Shown piece after piece: positions 1-7,526 of a stretch of DNA of 9,623 nucleotides. The translations under genes and the position numbers were made by a program. The notes under the pieces were generated by a model. It saw only the letters and a program-made list of their open reading frames with translations, did not search any database and was not told the DNA's origin. The number at the start of each line of letters is the position of its first letter. Positions within the stretch are counted from its first letter, which is position 1. Origin of the DNA: Candidatus Omnitrophota bacterium (GTDB lineage: Bacteria; Omnitrophota; Gorgyraeia; JAHIPI01); contig JAUWWU010000017.1 in assembly GCA_030616695.1 (NCBI GenBank), positions 1-9,623 on the forward strand. Direction: 5' to 3'.

Positions 1-287
1 GCCGAGCCGTAACGCCTGATGCCTTTACAATCACCTAAAGCGTCTTTGAAGGCCCTGCCAAGACAGATCCCTATATCCTCATTTGTATGATGTCTGTCTA
101 CTTTCAGGTCGCCTGTCACTTTAAGTTTCAAATCAAACAGGCCGTGGAAGGCGAAAAGCTTCAGCATGTGATCCAAAAAACCAATACCCGTATCGATTTT
201 ACTTTCTCCCTTTCCGTCAATGACTAACTTGCCGGAGATATCCGTTTCCTTTGTTTTCCTTTTTATGGCGGCTTCTCTCTTTTTCAT
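1..287 (-). CDS. hisB: Imidazoleglycerol-phosphate dehydratase, N-terminal part (cut by window edge)
   Basis: HisB removes water from imidazole glycerol phosphate to give imidazole acetol phosphate in histidine synthesis. It is a cytosolic, Mn-dependent enzyme. The first 95 codons are visible. They carry the family signature GFLDHML (residues 36-42), then FHGLFDL (47-53), and [11 protein letters not shown] (63-73). These supply the metal-binding residues of the first half of the protein (His40, His48, His66, His67, Glu70). The ATG at 287 is chosen because AAGGA (299-295) sits 7 bases upstream and overlaps the hisD stop TAA; the gap to hisD is 10 bases. There is no fused HisN phosphatase domain at the N terminus, so this is the monofunctional form. 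The C-terminal half lies beyond base 1. The family call is secure. Confidence 0.95.
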   Translation of the reverse strand, partial: MKKREAAIKRKTKETDISGKLVIDGKGESKIDTGIGFLDHMLKLFAFHGLFDLKLKVTGDLKVDRHHTNEDIGICLGRAFKDALGDCKGIRRYGS

Positions 288-297
288 ATTCACATCC

Positions 298-1518
298 TTA
301 TTTAAATCTTGTCTTTACAGAATCCAAATGCCTGGGGAGGCCTTCCATTTCCGCGAGTTTCTCTAAACTGGTCCTCGCTTTTTCCAGGCCCTTTTTTGTA
401 GAGCTTATGATATGCGAACTCTTCACGAAATCCCTCACTCCCAGGCCGGAAAAGAAACGCGCGGTCCCGCCCGTAGGCAGGACATGGGACGGCCCCGCAA
501 CATAATCCCCCACAGCCGTAGGAGAATAAGGCCCTATGAATATAGCGCCGGCGTTCCTGATCTTTTTAAGGATCTTTTTGGGGCTTTTTACCTGTATCTC
601 AAGGTGTTCCGGAGCAAGGTTATTTATAACCTCTACGGCTTCATCAAGATTTTTTACAAAGACTATATAGCCTTTTTCGACTTCCTTTTTCATTGCCTTC
701 GCAAGTTTTTTGGATGTAGTTACCAGAATGGAAAGGCCGCCGTAGTGTTCTCCCTGGGCAAGCAGGTCGGCCTTCACATACTCAAAATTGCTGTATTGAT
801 TGGCAAGCACTATGACCTCGCTCGGCCCCGCTATCATATCTATATCGCAGTAACCGAATACCTGCCTCTTGGCTTCACTCACATATTGATTTCCCGGCCC
901 TATGATCTTATCTACTTTAGGTATTGTTTTTGTGCCGAAAGCTAAAGCCGCGATTGCCTGGGCGCCGCCTACTTTATAGACCTCGTCCACTTTAAGCAGA
1001 TTGGCCACGACCAATATGTGCGGGTCAACGGTCTTATATTTATTCGGCGGAGTTGCCAGCACCACCCTCCTTACTCCGGCGAGTTTCGCCGGCAACACGG
1101 TCATGTAAACGCTTGATACCAGAGGCACGGTGCCGCTCGGGATATATATGCCCACCGTGTCCAGCGGCTGGCATTTCTCGCCTACTACAACGCCGTCGGC
1201 ATCCGTCATCTTCCATGATTTCTTAAGCTGTTTTTTGTAAAATCTGTTTACGTTATCTATTATCAATTTCAGGTTTGTCACAAAATCAGGGCTTATATCC
1301 TGATAAGCTCCGCTCGTCTCACGCTCGGAAATCTTCAGCTCCTTCGGCAATAATTTCACTTTATCGAATTTCCGCGTATATTTAATGACCGCGTCGTCTC
1401 CGCGAAGCCTCACGTCTTCTATTATTTTCTCGACGCTTGAGGCGATCCTCCTGTATTTTATCAGGTTCCTGGATTGCAGCTTCGCAAATTGTTTGCCCGT
1501 AGTCTTTATTACCTTCAT
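298..1518 (-). CDS. hisD: Histidinol dehydrogenase
   Basis: HisD oxidises L-histidinol to L-histidine in two NAD-dependent steps, the end of the pathway. It is a zinc enzyme of the cytosol. The 406 residues show [12 protein letters not shown] (207-218), GPSEVIVLA (231-239), LLAQGEH (252-258), the catalytic pair Glu304-His305 in APEHLE, and [18 protein letters not shown] (337-354). The expected zinc ligands are Gln255, His258, Asp338 and, near the C terminus, His397 in [10 protein letters not shown]. All key residues are intact. It is shorter than the usual ~430 residues, mainly at the N terminus. The ATG at 1518 overlaps the alaS stop (ATGA), and a strong AGGAGGAA (1534-1527) lies 8 bases before it inside alaS. 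Finding hisD directly behind alaS, with no hisG before it, is a less common arrangement. Confidence 0.97.
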   Translation of the reverse strand: MKVIKTTGKQFAKLQSRNLIKYRRIASSVEKIIEDVRLRGDDAVIKYTRKFDKVKLLPKELKISERETSGAYQDISPDFVTNLKLIIDNVNRFYKKQLKKSWKMTDADGVVVGEKCQPLDTVGIYIPSGTVPLVSSVYMTVLPAKLAGVRRVVLATPPNKYKTVDPHILVVANLLKVDEVYKVGGAQAIAALAFGTKTIPKVDKIIGPGNQYVSEAKRQVFGYCDIDMIAGPSEVIVLANQYSNFEYVKADLLAQGEHYGGLSILVTTSKKLAKAMKKEVEKGYIVFVKNLDEAVEVINNLAPEHLEIQVKSPKKILKKIRNAGAIFIGPYSPTAVGDYVAGPSHVLPTGGTARFFSGLGVRDFVKSSHIISSTKKGLEKARTSLEKLAEMEGLPRHLDSVKTRFK

Positions 1519-4163
1519 TTTCTCAGTTCCTCCTGAACGATACCGCGAACAGCGTTAATGGCCTCGCCTAATCTGTTTACATCCTTGCCGCCGGCCTGGG
1601 CAAAATCCGGCCTTCCGCCTCCCGAGCCGCCCACGATCTGCGACACCTTATTTATCACATCTTTTGCGTCAATCCCCCTGTCTACGACATCTTTAGTGAC
1701 GGCGCATACAAGGGCGACTTTAGCGTCAGCCTCCGAGCCGAGGACTATAACGGAAGATCCTATTTTCTTCCTGATGCTGTCGGCGGTAGCGCGAAGAGTG
1801 GGTATGTCCATATTTTCCATGCGCGCGGATAGCACCTTTACGCCGTCTATTTCCTGAGAATCCTTTGTCAGATTGTCTATATTTACCGCCGCGCGTCCGC
1901 TTTTCAGGTTTGAAACCTCCTTTTCGAGGTTTTTTATCTTTGATGCGGCGTCCCTCGCCGCCTTTACAACGTCTCTTTTTGAGGTCTTAAGAGCCGTGGC
2001 TATATCGGCGATAATCTCTTCGTCCTTCTTTAAATCTTTATAAGCCGCTCTACCCGTAACGGCCTCTATACGCCTTATACCGCCGGCTATCGAGCTTTCG
2101 CTGATTATTCTGAATAAGCCTATCTCGCCGGTATAATCGAGATGCGTCCCGCCGCAGAGTTCCTTGGAATAATCTCCCGCGGATATCATGCGGACCTTCC
2201 GGCCGTATTTTTCTCCGAAGAGCGCTATTGCCCCGCGCTTCTTAGCTTCCTCCATCTTTAAATGTTCGGCCTTCACCTTGAGGTTTTTCCTTATCAGCTC
2301 GTTGACGGCCTCCTCGATCCTGTCAAGCCTCCGCCGCGAGACGGCCTTAAAATGGGTGAAATCAAACCTCAGCCTGTCTCTGGCCACTAAAGAGCCGGAC
2401 TGCTTCACATGTTTGCCCAAGACTTTGCGCAATGTATAATGTAAAAGATGCGTGGCAGTGTGATTCCTGGCTATATCTAACCGCGAATCCTTATCTACGA
2501 CCGCTTTCACCTTACCCTTTTCTTTTATGCTGCCTTTAGCAACCTTGCATAAATGCACAATAATGCCTCCTAATTTCTTTGCGTCTTTCACTCCAAGTTT
2601 TGCGGCCCTCGCAAGGATCTCTCCCGAATCCCCTATCTGGCCGCCGGACTCGCCGTAAAAAGGCGTCTTATCAAGTATCAACTCAATGCTATCTCCCGCT
2701 TTCGCCTTTTTTACTCTTTTTCCGGAGCTGACAATGGCCAAGACAGTCGCGCTCGCTTCGCATCTTTCATAGCCCACAAAAGAAGTGGGTTTTAAGGTCT
2801 CCGAAAGTTTTTTTAAGGTATCCTCGTCCTTTGGGTCGTCGAATATCGAGGTCTTCATCTTACTTTTTGACCTTGCCAATTTTCTTTGCCCCTCCATCGC
2901 CTTATCAAACCCGTCCCTATCTATCGAAAGCTGTTCTGATTCCGCCAGCTCTTTCGTCAATTCCACCGGAAAGCCGTAGGTGTCGTATAACCTGAAAACG
3001 TCTTTTCCCGAAACAACGTTTTTATTTTTATCCTTAAGGCCGGCAATGATGCCTTCAAGAACCCTCGTGCCCTCTTCCAGCGTATTCTGAAACCTTTTTT
3101 CTTCGCTCAAAACGACATCGGCTATTCCCTCTCTCATCGTCTCAAGCTCGGGATAAGGGCTTCTCATGACTTTTGTCACAGAAGGCACAAGTTTGTATAA
3201 AAACGGGAGCTCTATCCCTAATTCTTTTCCGAGCCTGAAAGCCCTCCTTATGAGCATCCTCTCTACGTAGCCCCTCTCTTCGTTGGAAGGCAGTATGGCG
3301 TCGCCTATCATAAAGCACACGGCGCGTATATGGTCGGCGACGGCGTTGATCCGGAAATCCTCTTCCGCCTCTTTTCCGCCGCAGAGCCGGCGGATATTGT
3401 CCACTATCGGAGAAAACAGGTCTGTGTTGAAATTGTTCGCCGCGCCCTGCATAACGGCCGCCATCCTCTCCAGGCCCATACCCGTATCTATATTCTTGTT
3501 TTTCAGCGGAATAAGGTTATTCCTGCCCGACCTGTTAAACTGCGTAAAGACCAGGTTCCAGACCTCGACGAACCTGTCGCAGCTGCAGGACGGCTCGCAG
3601 TTTTTTGCGCGGCATCCTACCTCTTCGCCGCGGTCGTAGAATATCTCGCTGCAAGGGCCGCAGGGCCCGTCCGGCCCGTTTTGAGGCGCGTCTGCAGGCC
3701 AAAAATTATCGTGCGCTCCGTACCGCTTTATCCTCTCCTCCGGGACCTTTATATCGTCTTTCCATACCGCGTACGCCTCATCGTCGTCCTCATAAACCGA
3801 GACCCAGAACCTGCCGGCCTCGAGCTTCATCTCCTCAGTCATACACTGCCAGGCCAACCTAATGGCATCTTTCTTGAAGTAGTCCCCGAAGGAAAAATTA
3901 CCGAGCATCTCGAAAAAGGTGTGGTGGCCGGATGTCCTGCCGACCTTATCAAGGTCGCCTGTCCTCAGGCACTTCTGGCAGGTAGCGGCGCGCGCGAACG
4001 TGACGTTTGCGCCCATGAACTGGTCCTTAAACTGGTTCATGCCTGCTGAGGTAAAGAGGACGGTAGGATCGTCGGCGGGGACTAATGAATCACTGGCCAT
4101 AACCTTATGTTTTTTCGATTCGAAAAACTTCAGAAACTTTGCCCTTATCTCATCGGATGTCAT
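1515..4163 (-). CDS. alaS: Alanyl-tRNA synthetase
   Basis: AlaRS charges tRNA-Ala and clears mischarged Ser/Gly-tRNA-Ala by an editing domain. The 882 residues match the normal full length (~875). The N-terminal class II catalytic domain has FTSAGMNQFK (37-46), the RTSGHHTFFEMLGNFSFGDYFK region (76-97) and NIDTGMGLERM (224-234). A cysteine-rich stretch (Cys168, 171, 184, 189, 193, 195) follows the GPCGPC motif, as in many bacterial AlaRS, and may bind metal. The editing domain has HTATH (568-572) and CGGTH (670-674), the four zinc-site residues. The C-Ala domain ends with the glycine-rich GGSGGGRPDFAQAGG (845-859). A helical, charged segment (about 728-756) separates editing and C-Ala domains. 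The ATG at 4163 has only a weak upstream AGG. It follows the HAMP gene by 24 bases and overlaps hisD by 4. No T-box leader is present. Confidence 0.98.
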   Translation of the reverse strand: MTSDEIRAKFLKFFESKKHKVMASDSLVPADDPTVLFTSAGMNQFKDQFMGANVTFARAATCQKCLRTGDLDKVGRTSGHHTFFEMLGNFSFGDYFKKDAIRLAWQCMTEEMKLEAGRFWVSVYEDDDEAYAVWKDDIKVPEERIKRYGAHDNFWPADAPQNGPDGPCGPCSEIFYDRGEEVGCRAKNCEPSCSCDRFVEVWNLVFTQFNRSGRNNLIPLKNKNIDTGMGLERMAAVMQGAANNFNTDLFSPIVDNIRRLCGGKEAEEDFRINAVADHIRAVCFMIGDAILPSNEERGYVERMLIRRAFRLGKELGIELPFLYKLVPSVTKVMRSPYPELETMREGIADVVLSEEKRFQNTLEEGTRVLEGIIAGLKDKNKNVVSGKDVFRLYDTYGFPVELTKELAESEQLSIDRDGFDKAMEGQRKLARSKSKMKTSIFDDPKDEDTLKKLSETLKPTSFVGYERCEASATVLAIVSSGKRVKKAKAGDSIELILDKTPFYGESGGQIGDSGEILARAAKLGVKDAKKLGGIIVHLCKVAKGSIKEKGKVKAVVDKDSRLDIARNHTATHLLHYTLRKVLGKHVKQSGSLVARDRLRFDFTHFKAVSRRRLDRIEEAVNELIRKNLKVKAEHLKMEEAKKRGAIALFGEKYGRKVRMISAGDYSKELCGGTHLDYTGEIGLFRIISESSIAGGIRRIEAVTGRAAYKDLKKDEEIIADIATALKTSKRDVVKAARDAASKIKNLEKEVSNLKSGRAAVNIDNLTKDSQEIDGVKVLSARMENMDIPTLRATADSIRKKIGSSVIVLGSEADAKVALVCAVTKDVVDRGIDAKDVINKVSQIVGGSGGGRPDFAQAGGKDVNRLGEAINAVRGIVQEELRK
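1527..1534 (-). promoter_or_regulatory. Ribosome binding site of hisD inside the alaS 3' end
   Basis: On the minus strand AGGAGGAA ends 8 bases before the hisD ATG at 1518. It is embedded in the last codons of alaS (the QEELRK tail). Together with the ATGA stop/start overlap this indicates both independent initiation on hisD and possible translational coupling to alaS. Confidence 0.8.
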
Positions 4164-4187
4164 AAAACCTATATGATTCCCTTTTTA

Positions 4188-4631
4188 TTATTTTACCTGG
4201 GAAAGCTTTTCCGCTATGGCGTTGAATTTATCGGCGATTTCATCTATCACGTCGGTCTTTCTAAAACGCAGGCGTTCGATCTTTTCCCCTTTAAGGAGCT
4301 TGTCCATGCTTTGCTCAAGTTTATAAAGCGGGCCGGCGATATGATGGGTTACCCTTATACCCAAAAAAAGCAATAGGAGTATCCACGCGATAAGAAATAC
4401 CCCTATGCTCAATATGGAAAAATTCAATATGCTCTGTATATAAGGGTCCGATATTACGGACTCGCCCAGGATCCTCTGGATAAACGAAAGATACCTTTTG
4501 TTTACGATATAAAAAAGGGCGCCGAGCATTATAGTCGGGATGGCCGTCTCTATCAATAAAAGCCACGTAAATTGCATCTGGATTTTTCTGTTGACAAGAT
4601 ACAGCCTGCGCCTATTTCTTACGCTTCTCAT
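4188..4631 (-). CDS. Small two-helix membrane protein with HAMP domain and no output domain
   Basis: This 147-residue protein starts with a basic cytoplasmic segment (MRSVRNRRRLYLVNRK). It then has a membrane helix (about 21-43), a short extracytoplasmic loop of ~24 residues, and a second helix (about 68-91). A C-terminal HAMP-like region (about 92-145) follows: first amphipathic helix with the conserved Pro in IAGPLYKLEQSMDKLLKGE (98-116), a connector (KIERLRFRK), and a second helix VIDEIADKFNAIAEKLSQ. HAMP domains normally pass signals to kinase, cyclase or chemotaxis output domains, but the stop codon comes directly after HAMP. The start is supported by AAAGAGGTG five bases before the ATG. 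It sits 15 bases after htrA and 24 before alaS, so it is cotranscribed. I cannot assign a function; a partner of the neighbouring protease or an in-trans signalling adaptor is conjecture. The topology and HAMP call are fairly firm. Confidence 0.85.
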   Translation of the reverse strand: MRSVRNRRRLYLVNRKIQMQFTWLLLIETAIPTIMLGALFYIVNKRYLSFIQRILGESVISDPYIQSILNFSILSIGVFLIAWILLLLFLGIRVTHHIAGPLYKLEQSMDKLLKGEKIERLRFRKTDVIDEIADKFNAIAEKLSQVK

Positions 4632-4646
4632 CTCGCACCTCTTTCG

Positions 4647-6191
4647 TTAGTCTTCTTTTAGTACGGCATACCCCTTATCCGTCAGGACTAGAACGCTTCC
4701 GCCGGCCTTCCTAGCCACATTATTATAATCCTCGGTATTACGAATGACTGCCTTATCTATCTCTTTTATAACAAAACCCCTTCTCAGGCCGGCATCATAG
4801 GCCGGGCTGTCAGCGTCTACATCCAGGATCAAAACTCCCGGCTGTTTTTTCACTCCGTATTTCCGGGCGCTTTGGTCAGTAATCTCGCCGACCGTCAGGC
4901 CCCGCCATTTCTCGGCTTCGGGCGCTTCCGCTGCTTCTTCTTCGGGGATCTCTCCCTCAGCAAGGGCCTCTTCCGAAGGCCTCTCGCCTATCACGACAGT
5001 CAGCGCTATTTCCTTTCCGTCCCTTATTATGCCGACCTTTGATTTTTTATTGACCTCTGCTTCGCCGACATATTTCAGTAATGCCTGGAGGCTGTCGACC
5101 ACCTTGCCGTTAAGCGTCCTTAATATATCCCCTGTCTTCATACCGCCTTTATCGGCAGGGCTGTTTTCTATCACATCTATGACTATGACGCCCTTCCTGT
5201 CCTGGATATTAAAATATTCCGCCATGTCATACGATAATCCCTGGACCGTAACGCCGAGCCATCCGTAAAGCACTTTCCTTCCTTCGATGAGATCATCCAG
5301 GACCCATTTTACGGTATTCGCCGGGATGGCAAAGCCAACTCCCTGATAACCGCCCGTTGTGGAAAATATCGCGACATTAAGCCCTATAATGTTTCCGGCC
5401 AGGTCGCAAAGAGGGCCGCCGCTGTTGCCCGGATTTATCGCGGCGTCTGTCTGGATAAGGTCTATATAGTTCCTTCTCTCTGCGCCTCCGAGCGGAAGGG
5501 ACCTGTGCAACGCGCTTATAACACCCACCGTAACGGTAGGGTTAGGGTTATTGACTACAAAGCCGAACGGGTTCCCTATGGCGACGACCCACTGCCCTGT
5601 CTTCACGGAATCCGAATCGCCGAATTTCGCTACGGGTAAGTCCGTGGCCTCTATTTTTATAACCGCCAGGTCGCTTCTCGGGTCTGAGCCTTTAACTTCA
5701 GCCTCAAATTTTCTTCCGTCGGGTAATATGGCCGTTATCTTACCGGCCCCGCCTATGACGTGCTCATTTGTAATGATATAGCCTTCTTTGTCTATTATTA
5801 CGCCCGATCCCAGCCCTTGCTGCTTAAACTCGCGTTCCGGGGCCCGGCGCCCAAAAAAATCCCTGAAAAACTGCTCTGTGTCATCGTCAAAGAAACCCTT
5901 CGGCGGACCGAAATAAAATTGCCGCGCCGATACTTTATGCGTGGTCTCGGTGACTATGCTGACAACGGCCGGCCCTACGGTGTCGGCAACATTTACAAAC
6001 GCGTCCTCCAGGCCCAATGCGTCTTTTTCGGATACTATGACCTCTGCGGGCTCTGTGGCTTCTTTTTCCGGAGACGCGGCCGGTTTTGAGAGCAAATTGG
6101 ATCTGACAGCGATGCCCAATCCGATTATCACGCCTATGACTAAAAATGTTACAGCAGAACTGACTTTATGTCTTTTAATCCAGTTAAACAT
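4647..6191 (-). CDS. Membrane-anchored HtrA/DegP-type serine protease with two PDZ domains
   Basis: This is a periplasm-facing quality-control protease of the Do/DegP family. Counting from the ATG at 6191 (514 residues), a basic N terminus is followed by a hydrophobic segment (about 11-28). There is no clear signal-peptidase site, so it probably stays as an anchor. The loop rich in Phe/Asp/Arg (about 96-124) resembles the LA loop of DegP-like proteases. The catalytic triad is complete: His144 in TNEHVIGG, Asp174 in DPRSDLAVIKI, Ser257 in NPGNSGGPL. PDZ1 spans about 308-404 and PDZ2 about 429-510, joined by an acidic Glu/Ala-rich linker (406-428). A GTG at 6206 is in frame, but GAGG (6204-6201) lies 9 bases before the ATG and nothing suitable precedes the GTG, so the ATG is preferred. 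DegP, DegQ and DegS paralogues cannot be separated here, so no symbol is given. Confidence 0.95.
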   Translation of the reverse strand: MFNWIKRHKVSSAVTFLVIGVIIGLGIAVRSNLLSKPAASPEKEATEPAEVIVSEKDALGLEDAFVNVADTVGPAVVSIVTETTHKVSARQFYFGPPKGFFDDDTEQFFRDFFGRRAPEREFKQQGLGSGVIIDKEGYIITNEHVIGGAGKITAILPDGRKFEAEVKGSDPRSDLAVIKIEATDLPVAKFGDSDSVKTGQWVVAIGNPFGFVVNNPNPTVTVGVISALHRSLPLGGAERRNYIDLIQTDAAINPGNSGGPLCDLAGNIIGLNVAIFSTTGGYQGVGFAIPANTVKWVLDDLIEGRKVLYGWLGVTVQGLSYDMAEYFNIQDRKGVIVIDVIENSPADKGGMKTGDILRTLNGKVVDSLQALLKYVGEAEVNKKSKVGIIRDGKEIALTVVIGERPSEEALAEGEIPEEEAAEAPEAEKWRGLTVGEITDQSARKYGVKKQPGVLILDVDADSPAYDAGLRRGFVIKEIDKAVIRNTEDYNNVARKAGGSVLVLTDKGYAVLKED

Positions 6192-6219
6192 AACTACATA
6201 CCTCACTAAATATCCGTGG

Positions 6220-6269
6220 TGGGGACGCTTTCCGAGTAAAGCTTTGACAAGGCCTGGAAAACGTCCCCA
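6220..6269 (-). repeat. Hairpin between recA and htrA, REP-like
   Basis: The 96-base spacer (6192-6287) contains an inverted repeat with 14-base arms, 6220-6233 and 6256-6269, each reading TGGGGACG outward-in, and a 22-base loop. The arms differ at one position (6228/6261). In the leftward transcript this becomes a G-U wobble, so the RNA stem is unbroken. No U-run follows, so it is not a canonical intrinsic terminator. It could be a transcript-stabilising or attenuating hairpin after recA, or a degenerate member of a dispersed repeat family: the flank (6268-6274) reads CAGACAC, as does the large palindrome at 8754-8827. A shorter AACGT/ACGTT inverted repeat (6260-6264 with 6273-6277) overlaps it. 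Confidence 0.65.
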
Positions 6270-6287
6270 GACACGTTATAAATGGCT

Positions 6288-7307
6288 TTACTTTATTCTA
6301 GCTCTAACTTCTTTTTCCAGTTCCTGTAGGATCTTTGGGTTTTCTTTGAGATACAGCCGCGCGTTCTCTTTGCCCTGTCCTATCTTTTCCTCGCCGTATG
6401 ATATCCAGGTCCCTGTCCGTTTGATGATGTCCAGACTCTCGGCCATATCCAGGGCGCCGCCGGCGCGCGATATGCCTTCATCATACATTATGTCAAATTC
6501 GGCCTTTTTGAATGGGGGCGCAACCTTACTTTTGACCACTTTTGCGCGCACCCTGTTGCCTACGACGTCATCGCCTTTTTTAAGAGACGCTATCCTCCTC
6601 AGGTCGATCCTTACGGAAGAATAGAATTTAAGGGCGCGGCCGCCTGTTGTCGTCTCAGGATTGCCGAACATGACGCCGATCTTCTCCCTTATCTGATTGA
6701 TGAATATAACGCATGTCTTGGATTTGCTTATTATGGCTGTCAATTTCCTGAGCGCCTGGCTCATCAGCCTCGCCTGTAGGCCCATGTGCGACTGGCCCAT
6801 CTCGCCTTCGATCTCCGCGCGCGGAGTAAGTGCCGCTACCGAGTCAATGGCAATCACATCAACCGCATTGCTCCTGACAAGTGTCTCCGTTATATCAAGC
6901 GCCTGCTCTCCTGTATCCGGCTGAGAGATCAAAAGGTTGTCCAAATTGACTCCTATTTTCTTTGCATACGTGGAATCAAACGCGTGCTCGGCATCTATGA
7001 ATGCGGCCTGCCCGCCCTGTCTCTGCGCCTGCGCTATTATAGACAAGGTAAGAGTGGTCTTACCGCTTCCTTCCGGCCCGAATACCTCAATGACCCTGCC
7101 TCTGGGCACGCCTCCTATGCCAAGTGCCATATCGAGTGCGAGTGACCCCGTAGGCACAACAGGCACATCTGCCTTATATCCGGCATCAAGCTTCATTATA
7201 GAACCCCTGCCGAACTGTTTTTCGATCTGACTGATGGCCAGATCAAGGGCCTTCGCCTTATCGCCCTGCTCGATTTTCTTCTCATGCGTTTCTTTGACCT
7301 TTGCCAT
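6288..7307 (-). CDS. recA: Recombinase RecA
   Basis: RecA forms ATP-dependent filaments on single-stranded DNA, drives strand exchange, and stimulates LexA self-cleavage in organisms with an SOS response. The 339 residues show Walker [10 protein letters not shown] (77-85), the catalytic Glu107 in DAEHAFD, Walker B VIAIDS (151-156), [21 protein letters not shown] (203-223) covering the DNA-binding loop 2 region, and the C-terminal domain to ~330. Walker A has Gly at position 80 where Ser is usual (GPESSGKTT). The protein ends KEVRARIK, so the acidic tail seen in E. coli RecA is absent. An in-frame ATG at 7325 would add six residues, but it overlaps the Shine-Dalgarno AGGGAGGA (7320-7313), which is correctly spaced for the ATG at 7307. 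First gene of the leftward unit. No recX follows it. Confidence 0.98.
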   Translation of the reverse strand: MAKVKETHEKKIEQGDKAKALDLAISQIEKQFGRGSIMKLDAGYKADVPVVPTGSLALDMALGIGGVPRGRVIEVFGPEGSGKTTLTLSIIAQAQRQGGQAAFIDAEHAFDSTYAKKIGVNLDNLLISQPDTGEQALDITETLVRSNAVDVIAIDSVAALTPRAEIEGEMGQSHMGLQARLMSQALRKLTAIISKSKTCVIFINQIREKIGVMFGNPETTTGGRALKFYSSVRIDLRRIASLKKGDDVVGNRVRAKVVKSKVAPPFKKAEFDIMYDEGISRAGGALDMAESLDIIKRTGTWISYGEEKIGQGKENARLYLKENPKILQELEKEVRARIK

Positions 7308-7312
7308 AATAA

Positions 7313-7320
7313 TCCTCCCT
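7313..7320 (-). promoter_or_regulatory. Ribosome binding site that fixes the recA start
   Basis: AGGGAGGA on the minus strand ends 5 bases before the ATG at 7307. The alternative in-frame ATG at 7325 lies upstream of and against this site and has no comparable sequence of its own, so the shorter RecA (MAKVKE...) is the likely product. Confidence 0.85.
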
Positions 7321-7344
7321 ATCATTTCAGTTTATGGAGATTTT

Positions 7345-7373
7345 ATTATACATCCTGGGCTATATTTTGTAAA
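7345..7373 (-). promoter_or_regulatory. Sigma70-type promoter of recA
   Basis: On the minus strand TTTACA (7373-7368) is followed after 17 bases by a perfect TATAAT (7350-7345). Transcription would start near 7338 and leave a leader of about 30 bases before the recA ATG. No obvious LexA operator (CTGT-N8-ACAG, or the Gram-positive GAAC/GTTC type) overlaps it. A further TATAAT on the same strand at 7417-7412 lacks a convincing -35. Confidence 0.75.
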
Positions 7374-7474
7374 GGGAATATTTAGCGGGATCTTTTACTC
7401 CTCCCTTCACTATTATAGACGCGCGGCAAGGAAGATTTCTTTCATAGATCGCTCCCGGCAGCCATAAAAAACTC
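7374..7474. other. Spacer between the divergent recA and cinA promoters
   Basis: About 100 bases lie between the two -35 boxes. I see no open frame with a ribosome site, no tRNA, no clear palindrome and no terminator in it. It could hold regulator sites, but none is recognisable by eye. Confidence 0.5.
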
Positions 7475-7503
7475 TTGTTTAAAACCCTCTATTAGTATAT
7501 AAT
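7475..7503 (+). promoter_or_regulatory. Sigma70-type promoter of cinA-thpR
   Basis: TTGTTT (7475-7480) and a perfect TATAAT (7498-7503) are separated by 17 bases. Transcription would begin near 7510, giving a very short leader. AAGAGGG (7515-7521) then places AGAGG about 6 bases before the cinA ATG at 7527. An ATG at 7522 is out of frame and meets a stop after two further codons. Confidence 0.75.
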
Positions 7504-7526
7504 CAAATTATTATAAGAGGGATGAG

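Noticed and set aside
3330..4049. A long open frame (239 codons) on the plus strand opposite alaS.
   Set aside because: It lies wholly opposite conserved AlaRS catalytic-domain codons, has no ribosome site, and its translation (Arg/Pro/Ala/Leu-rich) has no recognisable domain. It is a shadow of the real gene.
4321..4566. A second minus-strand frame of 81 codons within the HAMP gene.
   Set aside because: It overlaps the well-supported HAMP frame, lacks a ribosome site, and encodes no recognisable domain or clear membrane segments.
5521..5553. A telomere-like run of GGTTAG/GGGTTA units.
   Set aside because: It is short and encodes the NNPNPTVTVG segment of the protease on the other strand; it follows from the codons.
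7412..7417. An additional TATAAT on the minus strand upstream of the recA promoter.
   Set aside because: No -35 of reasonable quality is found at 16-18 bases, whereas the promoter at 7345-7373 has both boxes.
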